DNA of 64,000 bases, from assembly GCA_964251665.1 (NCBI GenBank), contig CAXUKO010000026.1, positions 10,591-74,590 on the forward strand, in the 5' to 3' direction. The number at the start of each line of letters is the position of its first letter. Position 1 is the stretch's first letter. This document shows, piece by piece, positions 8,572-16,631 of the stretch. Both the position numbers and the translations under genes were made by a program. Under the pieces are notes generated by a model that was not told where the DNA came from, did not search any database, and saw only the letters and a program-made list of their open reading frames with translations. The DNA is from JBBQLG01 sp964251665. GTDB lineage: Bacteria > Bacteroidota > Bacteroidia > Cytophagales > Spirosomataceae.

Positions 8572-8640
8572 ACCCCACGGCAGCGGCCGACCGTCCCAAC
8601 CCCTCCCCGTTAGGGAGACGGTCGGACGCTGCCGTGGGGT
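8572..8640. repeat. Long inverted repeat between metY and metX
   Basis: Arms of 24 bp (8572-8595 and 8617-8640, beginning ACCCCACGGCAGCG) match at 23 of 24 positions around a 21-bp C/T-rich loop. No T-run follows, so it resembles the other intergenic palindromes of this window more than an intrinsic terminator. It may still act as an mRNA processing or stability element between two genes that share the riboswitch transcript. Confidence 0.75.
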
Positions 8641-8655
8641 CAAACCAAAACTACG

Positions 8656-9717
8656 TTGTTGGAACTGCATTACTTCGATTACAAATACTCATTTCCGCTG
8701 GAATCCGGGGCTGAATTGCCCGGCTTTCGGCTGGCGTATACTACGCGCGGTACGCTGGCCGATGACCAGAGCAATGTAGTCTGGATTTGTCATGCGCTCA
8801 CCGGTAACGCCGACCCCGGCGACTGGTGGAGTGGGATGGTAGGACCGGGCCGCTTTTTCGATCCCGCCGACCAGTTTATTATCTGTGCCAATGTGATTGG
8901 GTCCTGCTACGGTTCTACCGGACCCCTATCCCTGAATCCGGCAACGGGTGAGCCCTTTTACCACGACTTCCCGGCTGTTACAGTGCGCGATATGGTGAAT
9001 GCGCTGGATTTGTTACGGCAGGAGTTGGGGATTGAACAGATTCATACCTGCATCGGTGGCTCGGTGGGAGGGGAGCAGGCACTGGAGTGGGCGATTTTAC
9101 AACCCCACCTGATCAAAAATCTGATTCTGATTGCCGTTAGCGCGGTGGCCTCGCCCTGGTGCATTGCGTTCAACGAATCCCAGCGCATGGCCATTGAAGC
9201 GGATCCAAGCTGGCACGAACGTCGCGATGATGCGGGTATTGCCGGTATGAAAGCAGCCCGCGCTATGGCTCTCATTTCGTATCGAACGTACGACACGTAT
9301 GGCTTCACGCAGGCGCTGGACAACAACGAGCAATTAGATGGCTACAAAGCCGCTGGTTATCAGCGGTATCATGGTCAAAAACTGGCTGACCGCTATAATG
9401 CGTTCACCTACTGGGTATTATCGAAGGTGATGGATTCGCATAATGTGGGCCGCAACCGAGGCAGTATTCTGAACGCGCTGGGGCAGATTAAGTCCCGGAC
9501 GCTGGTTGTCGGCATTCGGTCCGACTTGTTATTTCCCCCGGCAGAGCAGCAGTTTCTGGCCCGCCACATTCCCGATGCGGTGTATGAAGAAATCGACTCG
9601 CTCTACGGGCACGACGGTTTTTTGATTGAGCTTAAACCTCTGTCGCAGTTAATGCGGAGATGGCTGGATTCGGCGGCCAAATCGCAATCCGTCTCTGCCC
9701 GAACGAACGTTTTCTAA
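8656..9717 (+). CDS. metX: Homoserine O-acetyltransferase
   Basis: A 353-aa alpha/beta-hydrolase-fold enzyme that transfers acetyl from acetyl-CoA to L-homoserine, the first committed step of methionine synthesis. Family motifs are NVVWICHALTG (40-50), GPGRFFDP and NVIGSCYGSTGP. The catalytic triad is visible: Ser136 in GGSVGGEQ, Asp290 in RSDLLFPP and His319 in GHDGFLIE. No ATG fits; TTG 8656 (followed by a second TTG) is the only start upstream of the conserved LHYFDYKYSFPLESG. It sits 85 bp after metY, so the pair probably forms one SAM-controlled operon, with the hairpin 8572-8640 between. Confidence 0.95.
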   Translation: MLELHYFDYKYSFPLESGAELPGFRLAYTTRGTLADDQSNVVWICHALTGNADPGDWWSGMVGPGRFFDPADQFIICANVIGSCYGSTGPLSLNPATGEPFYHDFPAVTVRDMVNALDLLRQELGIEQIHTCIGGSVGGEQALEWAILQPHLIKNLILIAVSAVASPWCIAFNESQRMAIEADPSWHERRDDAGIAGMKAARAMALISYRTYDTYGFTQALDNNEQLDGYKAAGYQRYHGQKLADRYNAFTYWVLSKVMDSHNVGRNRGSILNALGQIKSRTLVVGIRSDLLFPPAEQQFLARHIPDAVYEEIDSLYGHDGFLIELKPLSQLMRRWLDSAAKSQSVSARTNVF

Positions 9718-9726
9718 TGAGACAAC

Positions 9727-10548
9727 CTACAACTTTCCCACAATCTTCATCACCAGATTCGCGGAGTTGCGGGCGGCAATCTTGTAAAAGGTAAGCATGT
9801 CGTTACGGGCGTTGCCGTTGGCTTTATCGCTCAGGCTGCGGATGACCAGGCAGGGGACATGTTGCTGAAAACACACCTGCGCCACGGCCGCACCTTCCAT
9901 CTCGGTCGCATCGGCGTTATGGTCGGTACGAATCTGGTTGACCCGCAGTTCGGAGTTGACAAATTCATCACCCGTCACCACCGTTCCCGTGATAATCGAC
10001 GGCGGGCGCTGCGTACCCGGAATACTTTCAAAAACGGTTTCTTTTGTCGCGGCCAGCGCGTTGATCAGCAGGAGCGAATCGGCGGGAAAGTAAGCGGGGT
10101 TGAGCTTTTTCGTAATGGCGTCGCGGGTTTGGGTGGTAGGTCGGGGTGCCGCACCATTCTCGCCGAACGTGACCGTATGGTAATCGTGGTAGCCGGTCTG
10201 CCGGGCAATAACAATGTCGCCGGGTTGCAGACTGGGGTTCGTACCGCCCGCAATACCGGTGAAGAGCACACGCTGAGGTTGGAAATAAGCCAGCGTAAAG
10301 GCTGTTGTCATGGCCGCATTTGTTTTCCCGATACCCGTTTCGACAATGACGACATCGTGCCCATTAATACGGCCGGTCATAAACGTAATGCCGTTAAGCA
10401 CCTGCGTTTTGGGGTTCTCCAGCGACTGCTGCACTAATTTAACTTCTTCGTCGAAAGCACCCAGAAGGGCCGTTACGGGCCGGGGTTGGTAAAGCTGCGC
10501 AATGCTGACCTGCGAAATGAAGAGTAAAATAACCGCCAGATGTTTCAT
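9727..10548 (-). CDS. Exported 5'-methylthioadenosine/S-adenosylhomocysteine nucleosidase
   Basis: A 273-aa MTAN-type nucleosidase that cleaves adenine from methylthioadenosine or S-adenosylhomocysteine. The core begins at VTALLGAFDEEVKLV (25-39), with the general-acid glutamate at 34/35. FTGIAGG (96-102), the ribose-binding EMEGAA (Met217-Glu218) and Asp241 in SLSDKA complete the active site. Unlike the usual cytoplasmic enzyme (~230 aa), it starts with a signal peptide (MKHLAVILLFISQVSIAQ), so it should act in the periplasm. It lies 9 bp downstream of a purine permease frame in the same orientation. Export of the nucleosidase plus purine uptake suggests salvage of adenine from outside; this is inference. 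Confidence 0.9.
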   Translation of the reverse strand: MKHLAVILLFISQVSIAQLYQPRPVTALLGAFDEEVKLVQQSLENPKTQVLNGITFMTGRINGHDVVIVETGIGKTNAAMTTAFTLAYFQPQRVLFTGIAGGTNPSLQPGDIVIARQTGYHDYHTVTFGENGAAPRPTTQTRDAITKKLNPAYFPADSLLLINALAATKETVFESIPGTQRPPSIITGTVVTGDEFVNSELRVNQIRTDHNADATEMEGAAVAQVCFQQHVPCLVIRSLSDKANGNARNDMLTFYKIAARNSANLVMKIVGKL

Positions 10549-10557
10549 GCGGCAAAG

Positions 10558-11879
10558 TTAAGCCCCGCTCGCCAATGACAGCACACAAAAGGCATCGACC
10601 AGCCATAAACCCGCCGGAACCTCCTGTTGTTTGCCAACGGCGACCTTCAGCACCGTCCACGATAAAAAGCCCCAGATGATGCCCTGCGTAATGGAATAGC
10701 TGAATGGAATCAGTACGAGGGCCAGAAAAGCAGGTACCGCACTGTCCAGTTCGCGCCAGTTGATCTTCGTGACGGGCTGCATCATAAACGCGCCGACCAG
10801 CACTAATGCCGGAGCTGTTGCAATAGCCGGTACGACCGACAGGAGGGGAGATAGAAAGAGAAAAGGTAGAAAAAGTGTACCGGCTACAATAGCGGTCAGC
10901 CCCGTTCGTCCACCCTGTGCTATACCGACTGCCGACTCGATGTAGGCTGTTCCGGGGCTGGTACCCAGCAAACCGGCCAGCGTAGTCGCTACAGCGTCGG
11001 TAAGTAGGGAACGGTTCAAATTGCGGGGCTCACCATCGGGCCCCTGTAAATCAGCGGCTTCGGCTACCCCTACAAACGTGGACAGGCTATCGAACAGATC
11101 AGTGAAGACAAAGGCAAAAATCACCGGCCAGAGTGACCATTGCAGCGAGTTGACAAGGTCCAGTTTCCCGATCAGGCTAAAATCCGGCGTGGCTACAATC
11201 CCCGCGAAATTAACCAGCGTTTTCTGGCCGAAATTCACGGCGGAGGCATCACCCCACAGACGACCAATGGGAATAGACGCCAGCGTTGTCAGGACAATAC
11301 CGATGATGATTGCACCCGGCACGTTCCGAACCACGAGCGCGGCTGTAACCAGTAAGCCAACCATAAAGGTGAGGATAATCGGGTCTTTCAGACTGGCTAT
11401 ACCAACCAGCGTGGCCGGATTCGCCACAATAAAATGGGCGTTCTCGAAACCAATCAGCGTGATAAACAAGCCGATACCCGCCGAAATGGCATAACGCAGG
11501 GGCTTTGGAATGACATGGACAATAGCCGAACGAACGTTGCCGATGGATAGAATGAGAAAGAGAATACCCGCCCAGAATACGGCTCCCAGCGCTACCTCGG
11601 GCCGGATACCCATCGTTTTTACCGCCGTGAAAGTAAAAAAGGCGTTCAGCCCCATGCCCGGCGCGACCACCAGCGGATTACGGGCGTACAGGCCCATCAT
11701 CAGACTACAGAAAACGACAGCAGCACCGTTGCCGTTACCACACCCGAAAACGGTAACCCCGCCTGACTCAGGATGGATGGATTTACGACGATGATGTACA
11801 TCGTCGCCAGAAACGTCGAAACGCCGGCCAGAATTTCGGTGCGTGTAGAGGAGGATTTTATACTGTCCGGTTGGTTCAT
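10558..11879 (-). pseudogene. NCS2-family (AzgA-like) purine permease with a single-base frameshift
   Basis: From ATG 11879 the minus frame reads MNQPDSIKSSSTRTEILAGV and runs to VTATVLLSFSVV, where it meets TGA at about 11703-11701. The rest of the permease (LMMGLYARNPLVVAPGMGLN, to the stop at 10558) continues in the next frame. Adding one T to the T4 run (A4 on the plus strand, 11711-11714) restores SFFCSLMMGLY and gives a protein of about 440 aa, normal for AzgA-type adenine/guanine/hypoxanthine transporters. Ten or more membrane segments and the motif APGMGLNAFF are present. Either the gene is freshly inactivated, the run is slippage-prone, or the base was lost in sequencing. The downstream 380-aa frame from 11700 lacks the first membrane helices and is unlikely to work alone. 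Confidence 0.85.
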
Positions 11880-11883
11880 ACGC

Positions 11884-11914
11884 CGAACATAGCGGCTATC
11901 GAGTAATTTTACAA
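11884..11914 (-). promoter_or_regulatory. Putative promoter of the permease-nucleosidase operon
   Basis: On the minus strand TTG (11914-11912), a 20-base spacer and TATGTTCG (11891-11884) resemble the -33/-7 promoter with one mismatch. The -7 box lies five bases before the ATG at 11879, so any leader would be extremely short. Confidence 0.35.
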
Positions 11915-12052
11915 TGGTAGCGCTGAGTTAGTCCGTCTACGGCCTTTGTCTTTACGTGCTATGCTTTGCCAGTGAAGTTCGTGAGTGGATGGACTTCATC
12001 GAAGACCTTATTGTAAACGAAAATGAAGATTTAGTTTGTAACGTGACACGTT

Positions 12053-12118
12053 CGGATTATATTCCGCTTTGAAAGTGAGAATGCCTATGACGTGGCTTAT
12101 TTAGACTATAGCCAATAG
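12053..12118 (+). pseudogene. Remnant of a HigB/RelE-type toxin C-terminus
   Basis: Only the last ~21 codons are readable: RIIFRFESENAYDVAYLDYS followed by Q and TAG. This is the characteristic C-terminal strand of HigB toxins (pattern RI-FRFE-G-AYDVDYLDYH). Upstream in the same frame a TGA occurs within three codons. The overlapping frame (11932-12070, reading ...REWMDFIEDLIVNENEDL) shows no HigB core, so the toxin body is deleted or scrambled. It directly precedes an antitoxin-like frame, the normal higB-higA order. Confidence 0.6.
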
Positions 12119-12460
12119 GAGAAACAAGCTACAGCACTTTTTGACCCTGCCCACCCCGGCGCGTTGAGTCGCGAAACAATAGAGGGGATTTTTGAGCAGA
12201 CCGGCCAGAAATTGACGGTTGCCGAAGTCGCTGCCGGTTTAGGTACCACCCATAAAACTCTGTCAGCTATTATAAATAGCAAGCAAAGCGTTTCGCCTGA
12301 AATGGGTATTCGTCTAGGCGCAGCTTTTGCTAACACTACGCCGGAGTTTTGGTTGACTGTGTAGGAAAACTTTACTCTTGCTCGAGCTCGGCAGAGTGTG
12401 GATATTAATTATGTAACAGTATTTTGGAAGCCATCCGAACTTTTGATGCATGGTGCATAA
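12119..12460 (+). pseudogene. Decayed HigA-type (XRE) antitoxin
   Basis: The frame encodes a HigA helix-turn-helix antitoxin: DPAHPGALSRETIEG, the HTH LTVAEVAAGLGTTHKTLSAI and SPEMGIRLGAAFANTTPEFW. Two defects are visible. No ATG precedes the HPG motif after the toxin stop, so only TTG 12164 inside the domain is available. In addition, TAG at 12362-12364 interrupts the frame after FWLTV; beyond it ENFTLARARQSVDINYVTVF matches the normal HigA tail up to TAA at 12460. A CAG-to-TAG change would explain the stop. The stretch to TAG (66 codons from TTG) could still make a truncated HTH protein, but the locus looks like a toxin-antitoxin relic. Confidence 0.7.
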
Positions 12461-12534
12461 AAGAAAAGGCCAAAATAATTTAAACTAAATAGGCGTAGTA
12501 AAACACGGATTAAAAAATTTAAAATCTGCTAATA

Positions 12535-13671
12535 ATGAAGAAAATAGTCTTGAGAAGAGTTTCAACTTTTTATCCTGGTATCATTAACTTACCTACTAAA
12601 AAACCTTATCAAGTAAGTGATAATGGTAATGAAATTATAGAATTTATAATTAAGAGACATTTTACAGCATTGAACATTATAGATTACGAAAATCAGCTAC
12701 AGAAAGGCAAAAATAATTCACGTATAAAGTTTGATAGGAGTTATGAAACAAAAAAAGAGATATTTATTATCGAAGCAAATAGAAACGATGCTCTAGTGGG
12801 AGCAATGGAATTATCAGGTCTTAGAAAAGAGCCTTATAATAATTTAAAAAGGGCATTATATAATTCTAATTTCACAGAAATAATAATCTTGCATTATTTT
12901 TTTGATGTTACAGTCAATCCTCAAGTATCAAGTATTAATGTGCCTTTTGATAACATATATTATCAAGATTTGATTAACAAAATTGTAGATTATTATATTT
13001 TATCGTCAGGAGATTACATCATCCCTCCACCTCAAAGCCATTTAGTACCCTCTTACTTAGAATCTTTCGACTTGAATTTTGATATAGATGTCCCTAAAGA
13101 GGAGATCAGAGAGGTAATCTTAAGCAAAACAGATCTTTATGCAGACCATATCAACAGTAAATTTGATATGGATGATTTTATCAGTAATCATAACAGAACT
13201 ACAAAAGTCAATATTGATAGTGTTGACTCTAATATGATTCACATACTGAAATCTGGACCACCTGATGGAAGTAAAATTGTCGGTATACTTGCGAAAGCTA
13301 AGCGCGAAATTACAAAAAATAAAAATTATAAATATGCTTTACTAGAATGTTTTACATTTATTGAGGCTTACATAAGCCAATATCTTTCTGATAGCAAATT
13401 AAAAGCAGGTGTGTCAAAAAGTAAGTTAGAAAAATATGCAGAAGAAGTAACTATTAGCTATAAGCTAAATGTTGAACTTCCAATTTTCTTGAATCTAACA
13501 GACGATGATAGAAATATAGTTGGTGGAGTGGATTTATTGAGAAAAAAGCGTAATGAGATCATACATAGTAGCAAGGATGATGAAATCGTAACAGAGCAAG
13601 ATGCTATAAACGCTATAAATGCAGTAACTGCTTTATTTTCTCTTATTGAGGGACAATGGTCGAAAAATTAA
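12535..13671 (+). CDS. Unknown protein with C-terminal HEPN-like domain, in an AT-rich island
   Basis: A 378-aa protein I do not recognise as a whole. Residues ~255-375 have the helical pattern of HEPN domains (YALLECFTFIEAYISQYL...), with the RxxxxH ribonuclease signature as Arg339-Asn-Glu-Ile-Ile-His344 in LRKKRNEIIH. The N-terminal ~250 residues are of unknown type, rich in Ile, Asn, Tyr and Lys, and could be a sensor or substrate module. There is no signal peptide or membrane helix. The G+C content is far below the neighbours (13 G/C in the 60 bases 12601-12660), which indicates recent acquisition. HEPN proteins often serve as RNA-cleaving toxins or anti-phage effectors. Placement beside a toxin-antitoxin relic fits a defence or accessory role, but this is inference. 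It overlaps the convergent gene by 4 bp. Confidence 0.75.
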   Translation: MKKIVLRRVSTFYPGIINLPTKKPYQVSDNGNEIIEFIIKRHFTALNIIDYENQLQKGKNNSRIKFDRSYETKKEIFIIEANRNDALVGAMELSGLRKEPYNNLKRALYNSNFTEIIILHYFFDVTVNPQVSSINVPFDNIYYQDLINKIVDYYILSSGDYIIPPPQSHLVPSYLESFDLNFDIDVPKEEIREVILSKTDLYADHINSKFDMDDFISNHNRTTKVNIDSVDSNMIHILKSGPPDGSKIVGILAKAKREITKNKNYKYALLECFTFIEAYISQYLSDSKLKAGVSKSKLEKYAEEVTISYKLNVELPIFLNLTDDDRNIVGGVDLLRKKRNEIIHSSKDDEIVTEQDAINAINAVTALFSLIEGQWSKN

Positions 13672-14030
13672 TTTAATCCACGTGCTGCCATCCCTGTGCC
13701 CGCTGCCAAGGTTTTTGCAACCGAAAAAGGATTAAATACGCCATTAATTGGCATTATCCCACTGATTGCATAATGAGAAGCGTCTTTCATTTTAGGGAAA
13801 TTAATTTCTTTGAAGTCTATGAATTTTTCTTCATAGACTTCTATTTTACTTCTCAATGTAGGTGGAACTGTTTCTATCCATTTTGATAAGACATCTGTTT
13901 TTTTGCCCTCGTTAAGCGCATAATAGTTATCCCAAAAGGATTTTATGGTTGGTGGACCGACGTGAAAAATTTGTTTTCCTTCTTTTGGCACTAGAAATAC
14001 TATTAGCTTTAAATTCTCCATTGCAGTCAA
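13668..14030 (-). CDS. Small hypothetical protein, AT-rich island
   Basis: A 120-aa protein (MTAMENLKLIVFLVPKEGKQ...) without a family I recognise. An alternative start is ATG 14021 (MENLKL). The middle is charged and probably helical (WIETVPPTLRSKIEVYEEKF). The tail is Gly/Ala-rich and hydrophobic (VAKTLAAGTGMAARGLN). Its 3' end overlaps the HEPN gene by four bases in convergent orientation and it shares that gene's low G+C content, so the two probably arrived together. Whether it is a partner, an immunity protein or unrelated cannot be told. Confidence 0.55.
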   Translation of the reverse strand: MTAMENLKLIVFLVPKEGKQIFHVGPPTIKSFWDNYYALNEGKKTDVLSKWIETVPPTLRSKIEVYEEKFIDFKEINFPKMKDASHYAISGIMPINGVFNPFSVAKTLAAGTGMAARGLN

Positions 14031-14132
14031 AGTCTGTTCATTTTGAATATGAATTGGACAGTAATATAATAAATGATTATGTAATTGTATAAGTATTCAT
14101 TGATCTTTTGCTTTTAGACTTGAAAGGTGATA

Positions 14133-14170
14133 TATGTTCTAACACATACTGAGGTATATATTAGAACATA
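14133..14170. repeat. Short perfect inverted repeat upstream of the small gene
   Basis: TATGTTCTAA (14133-14142) and TTAGAACATA (14161-14170) form 10-bp perfect arms with an 18-bp spacer. It lies ~100 bp upstream of the start at 14030 and just after the end of nagB. The symmetry would suit an operator for a dimeric regulator or a weak hairpin; the rest of 14031-14187 shows no gene. Confidence 0.4.
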
Positions 14171-14187
14171 CATTGACCCTTTTAATC

Positions 14188-14910
14188 CTACAGCAAACTC
14201 CCGGCCTCAGCATCTACCCAGACGTGGGCGTTGGGATGCATTTGAATAATGCTGGCGGGTAATTGCTCGGTAACGGGGACGGTCAGTGCGTCGCGGATGA
14301 TGGTTGCTTTTCGCGGACCACTGGCCAGCAGAACAACTTCTTTGGCATCCATAAGGTGTTGTAAGCCAAGCGTTATGCCCCGGTCCAGAATGGTCGGCTG
14401 GTCGAAGTATTTTTGGCCAACCTGAATAGTAGATTCGGCCAGATCCGACACGTAAGCGTAGCGGTGAAACGATGTTCCCGGTTCATTGAGGGCAATGTGG
14501 CCATTGAGTCCAATACCCACCAGCATCAGGTCCAGACCACCGCGTTCGGCAATTACCGCGTCGATGCGCATGCACTCGGCGGGTAAGTCAACGGCTTTGG
14601 CATTGAAATAATGAATCTGATCCGGGCGAATCTGAAGGGGACTGAACAGGTCCCGGTAGAGGTAATAACCGCAGCTACCCACATCGGTCGGGCCGAAGCC
14701 AACCCATTCGTCCAGGCCCACAAACGTACAGTGGCTTACATCGGCTTCGCCCGCCTGCGCCAGTTCGGTGAGTCGACGAAAGGTACCGATGGGTGTGTCG
14801 CCGGAGGCTAAACAAAGCATAGCGTCCGGCTTCTGGCGGAGTAGAGCCGCGATGTGCCGGGCGGTGTGATCAGAAAGGGCGTCGTAGGTTGGGAAAGTCT
14901 GTTGCTGCAT
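14188..14910 (-). CDS. nagB: Glucosamine-6-phosphate deaminase
   Basis: A 240-aa cytoplasmic enzyme that converts glucosamine-6-phosphate to fructose-6-phosphate and ammonia. Typical NagB features are CLASGDTPIGTFRRL (phosphate-binding loop), FVGLDEWVG with the catalytic Asp, VGIGLNGHIALNEPG with the His used in ring opening, and GITLGLQHLMDAKEVVLLASG near the C-terminus. Length is normal for the short NagB form. The desaturase gene ends 17 bp upstream on the same strand, so co-transcription is possible, but their functions are unrelated. Confidence 0.92.
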   Translation of the reverse strand: MQQQTFPTYDALSDHTARHIAALLRQKPDAMLCLASGDTPIGTFRRLTELAQAGEADVSHCTFVGLDEWVGFGPTDVGSCGYYLYRDLFSPLQIRPDQIHYFNAKAVDLPAECMRIDAVIAERGGLDLMLVGIGLNGHIALNEPGTSFHRYAYVSDLAESTIQVGQKYFDQPTILDRGITLGLQHLMDAKEVVLLASGPRKATIIRDALTVPVTEQLPASIIQMHPNAHVWVDAEAGSLL

Positions 14911-14927
14911 ACCGTAAAGATAGGCAC

Positions 14928-16019
14928 TTAAACGGCCACCTGTACCTGTTGTGGCAACCGAGCAGGCGGTTCAGCCGATAGCGGAATCCGCTGGGTGCGG
15001 GCTTTCAGTACGGCAATGGCCTCTTCCTCATTGGCAAAGGTATTGCCATTTATGTTGACCAGATGCTGCGCCAGTACATCATACCGGCGGGTCATCAGGC
15101 TGATGAACACCTTCAGAAAGTCGGCTCCGTCGAACACAATGGCCTGATTTTCGGCGTATTTGTCCAGTGTTTTCAGGAAAAACGTGGGGTGTTCGGTCCA
15201 GTGCATACCCGGCCGCTGGTGGTGACTGATGTGGTAGCCATCGTTCCAGCATTTGTGGTTGTATTTTACGTTAATGCAGGTAATGCTGTTTTTGTACGGA
15301 TTACCCGGATCGGCCGCGTCGATGAACGAGTGCTGCGTCCAGTTGCCGAGCATCATAACCACCCGCGACAGCAGCAGGGGAACGATAAAGACGGCCATTG
15401 TTGCTGGCAGATTGACATAACCCAATACAATACACAAAACCACAAAACTAACTTCACCCGCTACCGCCTTCCAGGCCAGTTTAGTGCGGTTTCGCTTGAA
15501 AAGATAAGCCACCATTTCGCTCAGGCCAAAGAAAAAGAAGGCGACAAAATAGCTGAGAAACCCTTTAACGCTGTCGCGCTGGTATTCCATGGTGCTGCTT
15601 TCGTCGTCGGGTAGGTTATTCTCGGCATGGTGCATACCAATGTGATGGCTGTAATACGTTTCCGGCGTGTGGCCAAAGAACGGGCCAACCACCCACGGCA
15701 GGTAGCTATTCATAAACTTATAAGCCGGCTTGTACATAGGCCGATGACTGGTACAATGCAGCATCAGGCCAAAAGGGCCTTTAAACTTCAGGTTGTTAAT
15801 ATACTGATAGGCAATGGCTAATCCCCACCAGGCCCAGCCCGTAATAGACGGTACGTACAGCAACAAGCCCAATGGAATCAACAGCAGACTTATGCGTAAG
15901 GTAAGGTAGAGGAAAGGGAGGTCACGCTCATCTTTGATGAAGGAAAGCAGGAATTGGTCGAAACGGGAGTAGGGAGCCGCAACAAACGTAGGGTCATGGA
16001 TAGCACCAAGAAGCTTCAT
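14928..16019 (-). CDS. Membrane fatty-acid desaturase/hydroxylase family protein
   Basis: About 363 aa, starting MKLLGAIHDPTFVAAPYSRF. It has four or more hydrophobic segments and the histidine clusters of the di-iron FA_desaturase superfamily: HCTSHRP, HHIGMHHAENN and DGYHISHHQRPGMHW. It should be an inner-membrane enzyme that introduces a double bond or hydroxyl into a lipid chain; the substrate is unknown. The frame is open to 16124, but that extension contains the terminator hairpin of the upstream gene (16123-16160), so ATG 16019 is preferred. Confidence 0.85.
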   Translation of the reverse strand: MKLLGAIHDPTFVAAPYSRFDQFLLSFIKDERDLPFLYLTLRISLLLIPLGLLLYVPSITGWAWWGLAIAYQYINNLKFKGPFGLMLHCTSHRPMYKPAYKFMNSYLPWVVGPFFGHTPETYYSHHIGMHHAENNLPDDESSTMEYQRDSVKGFLSYFVAFFFFGLSEMVAYLFKRNRTKLAWKAVAGEVSFVVLCIVLGYVNLPATMAVFIVPLLLSRVVMMLGNWTQHSFIDAADPGNPYKNSITCINVKYNHKCWNDGYHISHHQRPGMHWTEHPTFFLKTLDKYAENQAIVFDGADFLKVFISLMTRRYDVLAQHLVNINGNTFANEEEAIAVLKARTQRIPLSAEPPARLPQQVQVAV

Positions 16020-16122
16020 AAAAACAGTGTGTATGGTGTAAAGGTAACCCGAGCAGCCGAATCTCCTACGGATAGTAACGTTCGCCCGGTCAGCGTCGTA
16101 TCTGCCCCGAAGAAGCATACCC

Positions 16123-16160
16123 ATAAAAAAAGCGACCTATGTTTTGGCACAGGTCGCTTT
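16123..16160 (-). terminator. Intrinsic terminator after the LTXXQ-type gene
   Basis: On the minus strand AAAGCGACCT pairs with AGGTCGCTTT across a 12-base loop and is followed by a run of seven T's. It ends the transcript of the small periplasmic protein gene at 16179-16631. Confidence 0.8.
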
Positions 16161-16178
16161 GAAGCAAAGGTAAAGCGC

Positions 16179-16631
16179 TTAGTTCGAGCCTTTATTGTCG
16201 CCCGCACCCATGCCCTGCCCGTTACGCATCCGGCCTTTCATCTGAGACTTCAGCTGTTCCATTTTGGTCATCTGATCGGGCGTCAGAATGGTTTGCAGTT
16301 TAGCTTTGAACGCATCGGCATTGTCTTTCAGGGCTTTGTTTTTGGTCCGCCCGTCGTCGCTGCCCTTCATAATGTCATCTACTTTCTGCGTCCGGACGAG
16401 TTCGGCGTCATACAGTTTCTGCGTCGTAGCCTGATCCAGATTTAACTCCTTCGCGATGCGGTCGGTTTGCCGACGGGCGCGGGTGGCGGGGTCGGCAGCC
16501 TGGTACCGCATGCGGTTATTTTTCTGCGCCGTAGCGGGCGCTTCAGACGTGGGTTGCGTCGTTTGTTGAGCCAGTAGGGGGAGGGCGAGCATCGAGAGCA
16601 TCAACCCGCTGAATGCGATCTTTTTAAACAT
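16179..16631 (-). CDS. Small exported protein, LTXXQ/Spy-like or DUF4890-like
   Basis: A 150-aa protein with a clear signal peptide (MFKKIAFSGLMLSMLALPLLAQ) and a Thr/Ala/Gln-rich linker. A helical basic region follows: RQTDRIAKELNLDQATTQKL, then LQTILTPDQMTKMEQLKSQM. The repeated pattern 'hydrophobic-x-L-x-x-x-Q' resembles LTXXQ motif proteins such as Spy/CpxP and the Bacteroidota DUF4890 family. A periplasmic chaperone or stress role is the family-level guess. The C-terminus is Gly/Met-rich. It is monocistronic, with its own terminator downstream. Confidence 0.72.
   Translation of the reverse strand: MFKKIAFSGLMLSMLALPLLAQQTTQPTSEAPATAQKNNRMRYQAADPATRARRQTDRIAKELNLDQATTQKLYDAELVRTQKVDDIMKGSDDGRTKNKALKDNADAFKAKLQTILTPDQMTKMEQLKSQMKGRMRNGQGMGAGDNKGSN

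Noticed and set aside
10558..11700. The 380-codon frame as a complete permease starting at 11700
   Set aside because: The missing N-terminal helices are found intact in the adjacent frame, so this is the back part of a frameshifted gene.
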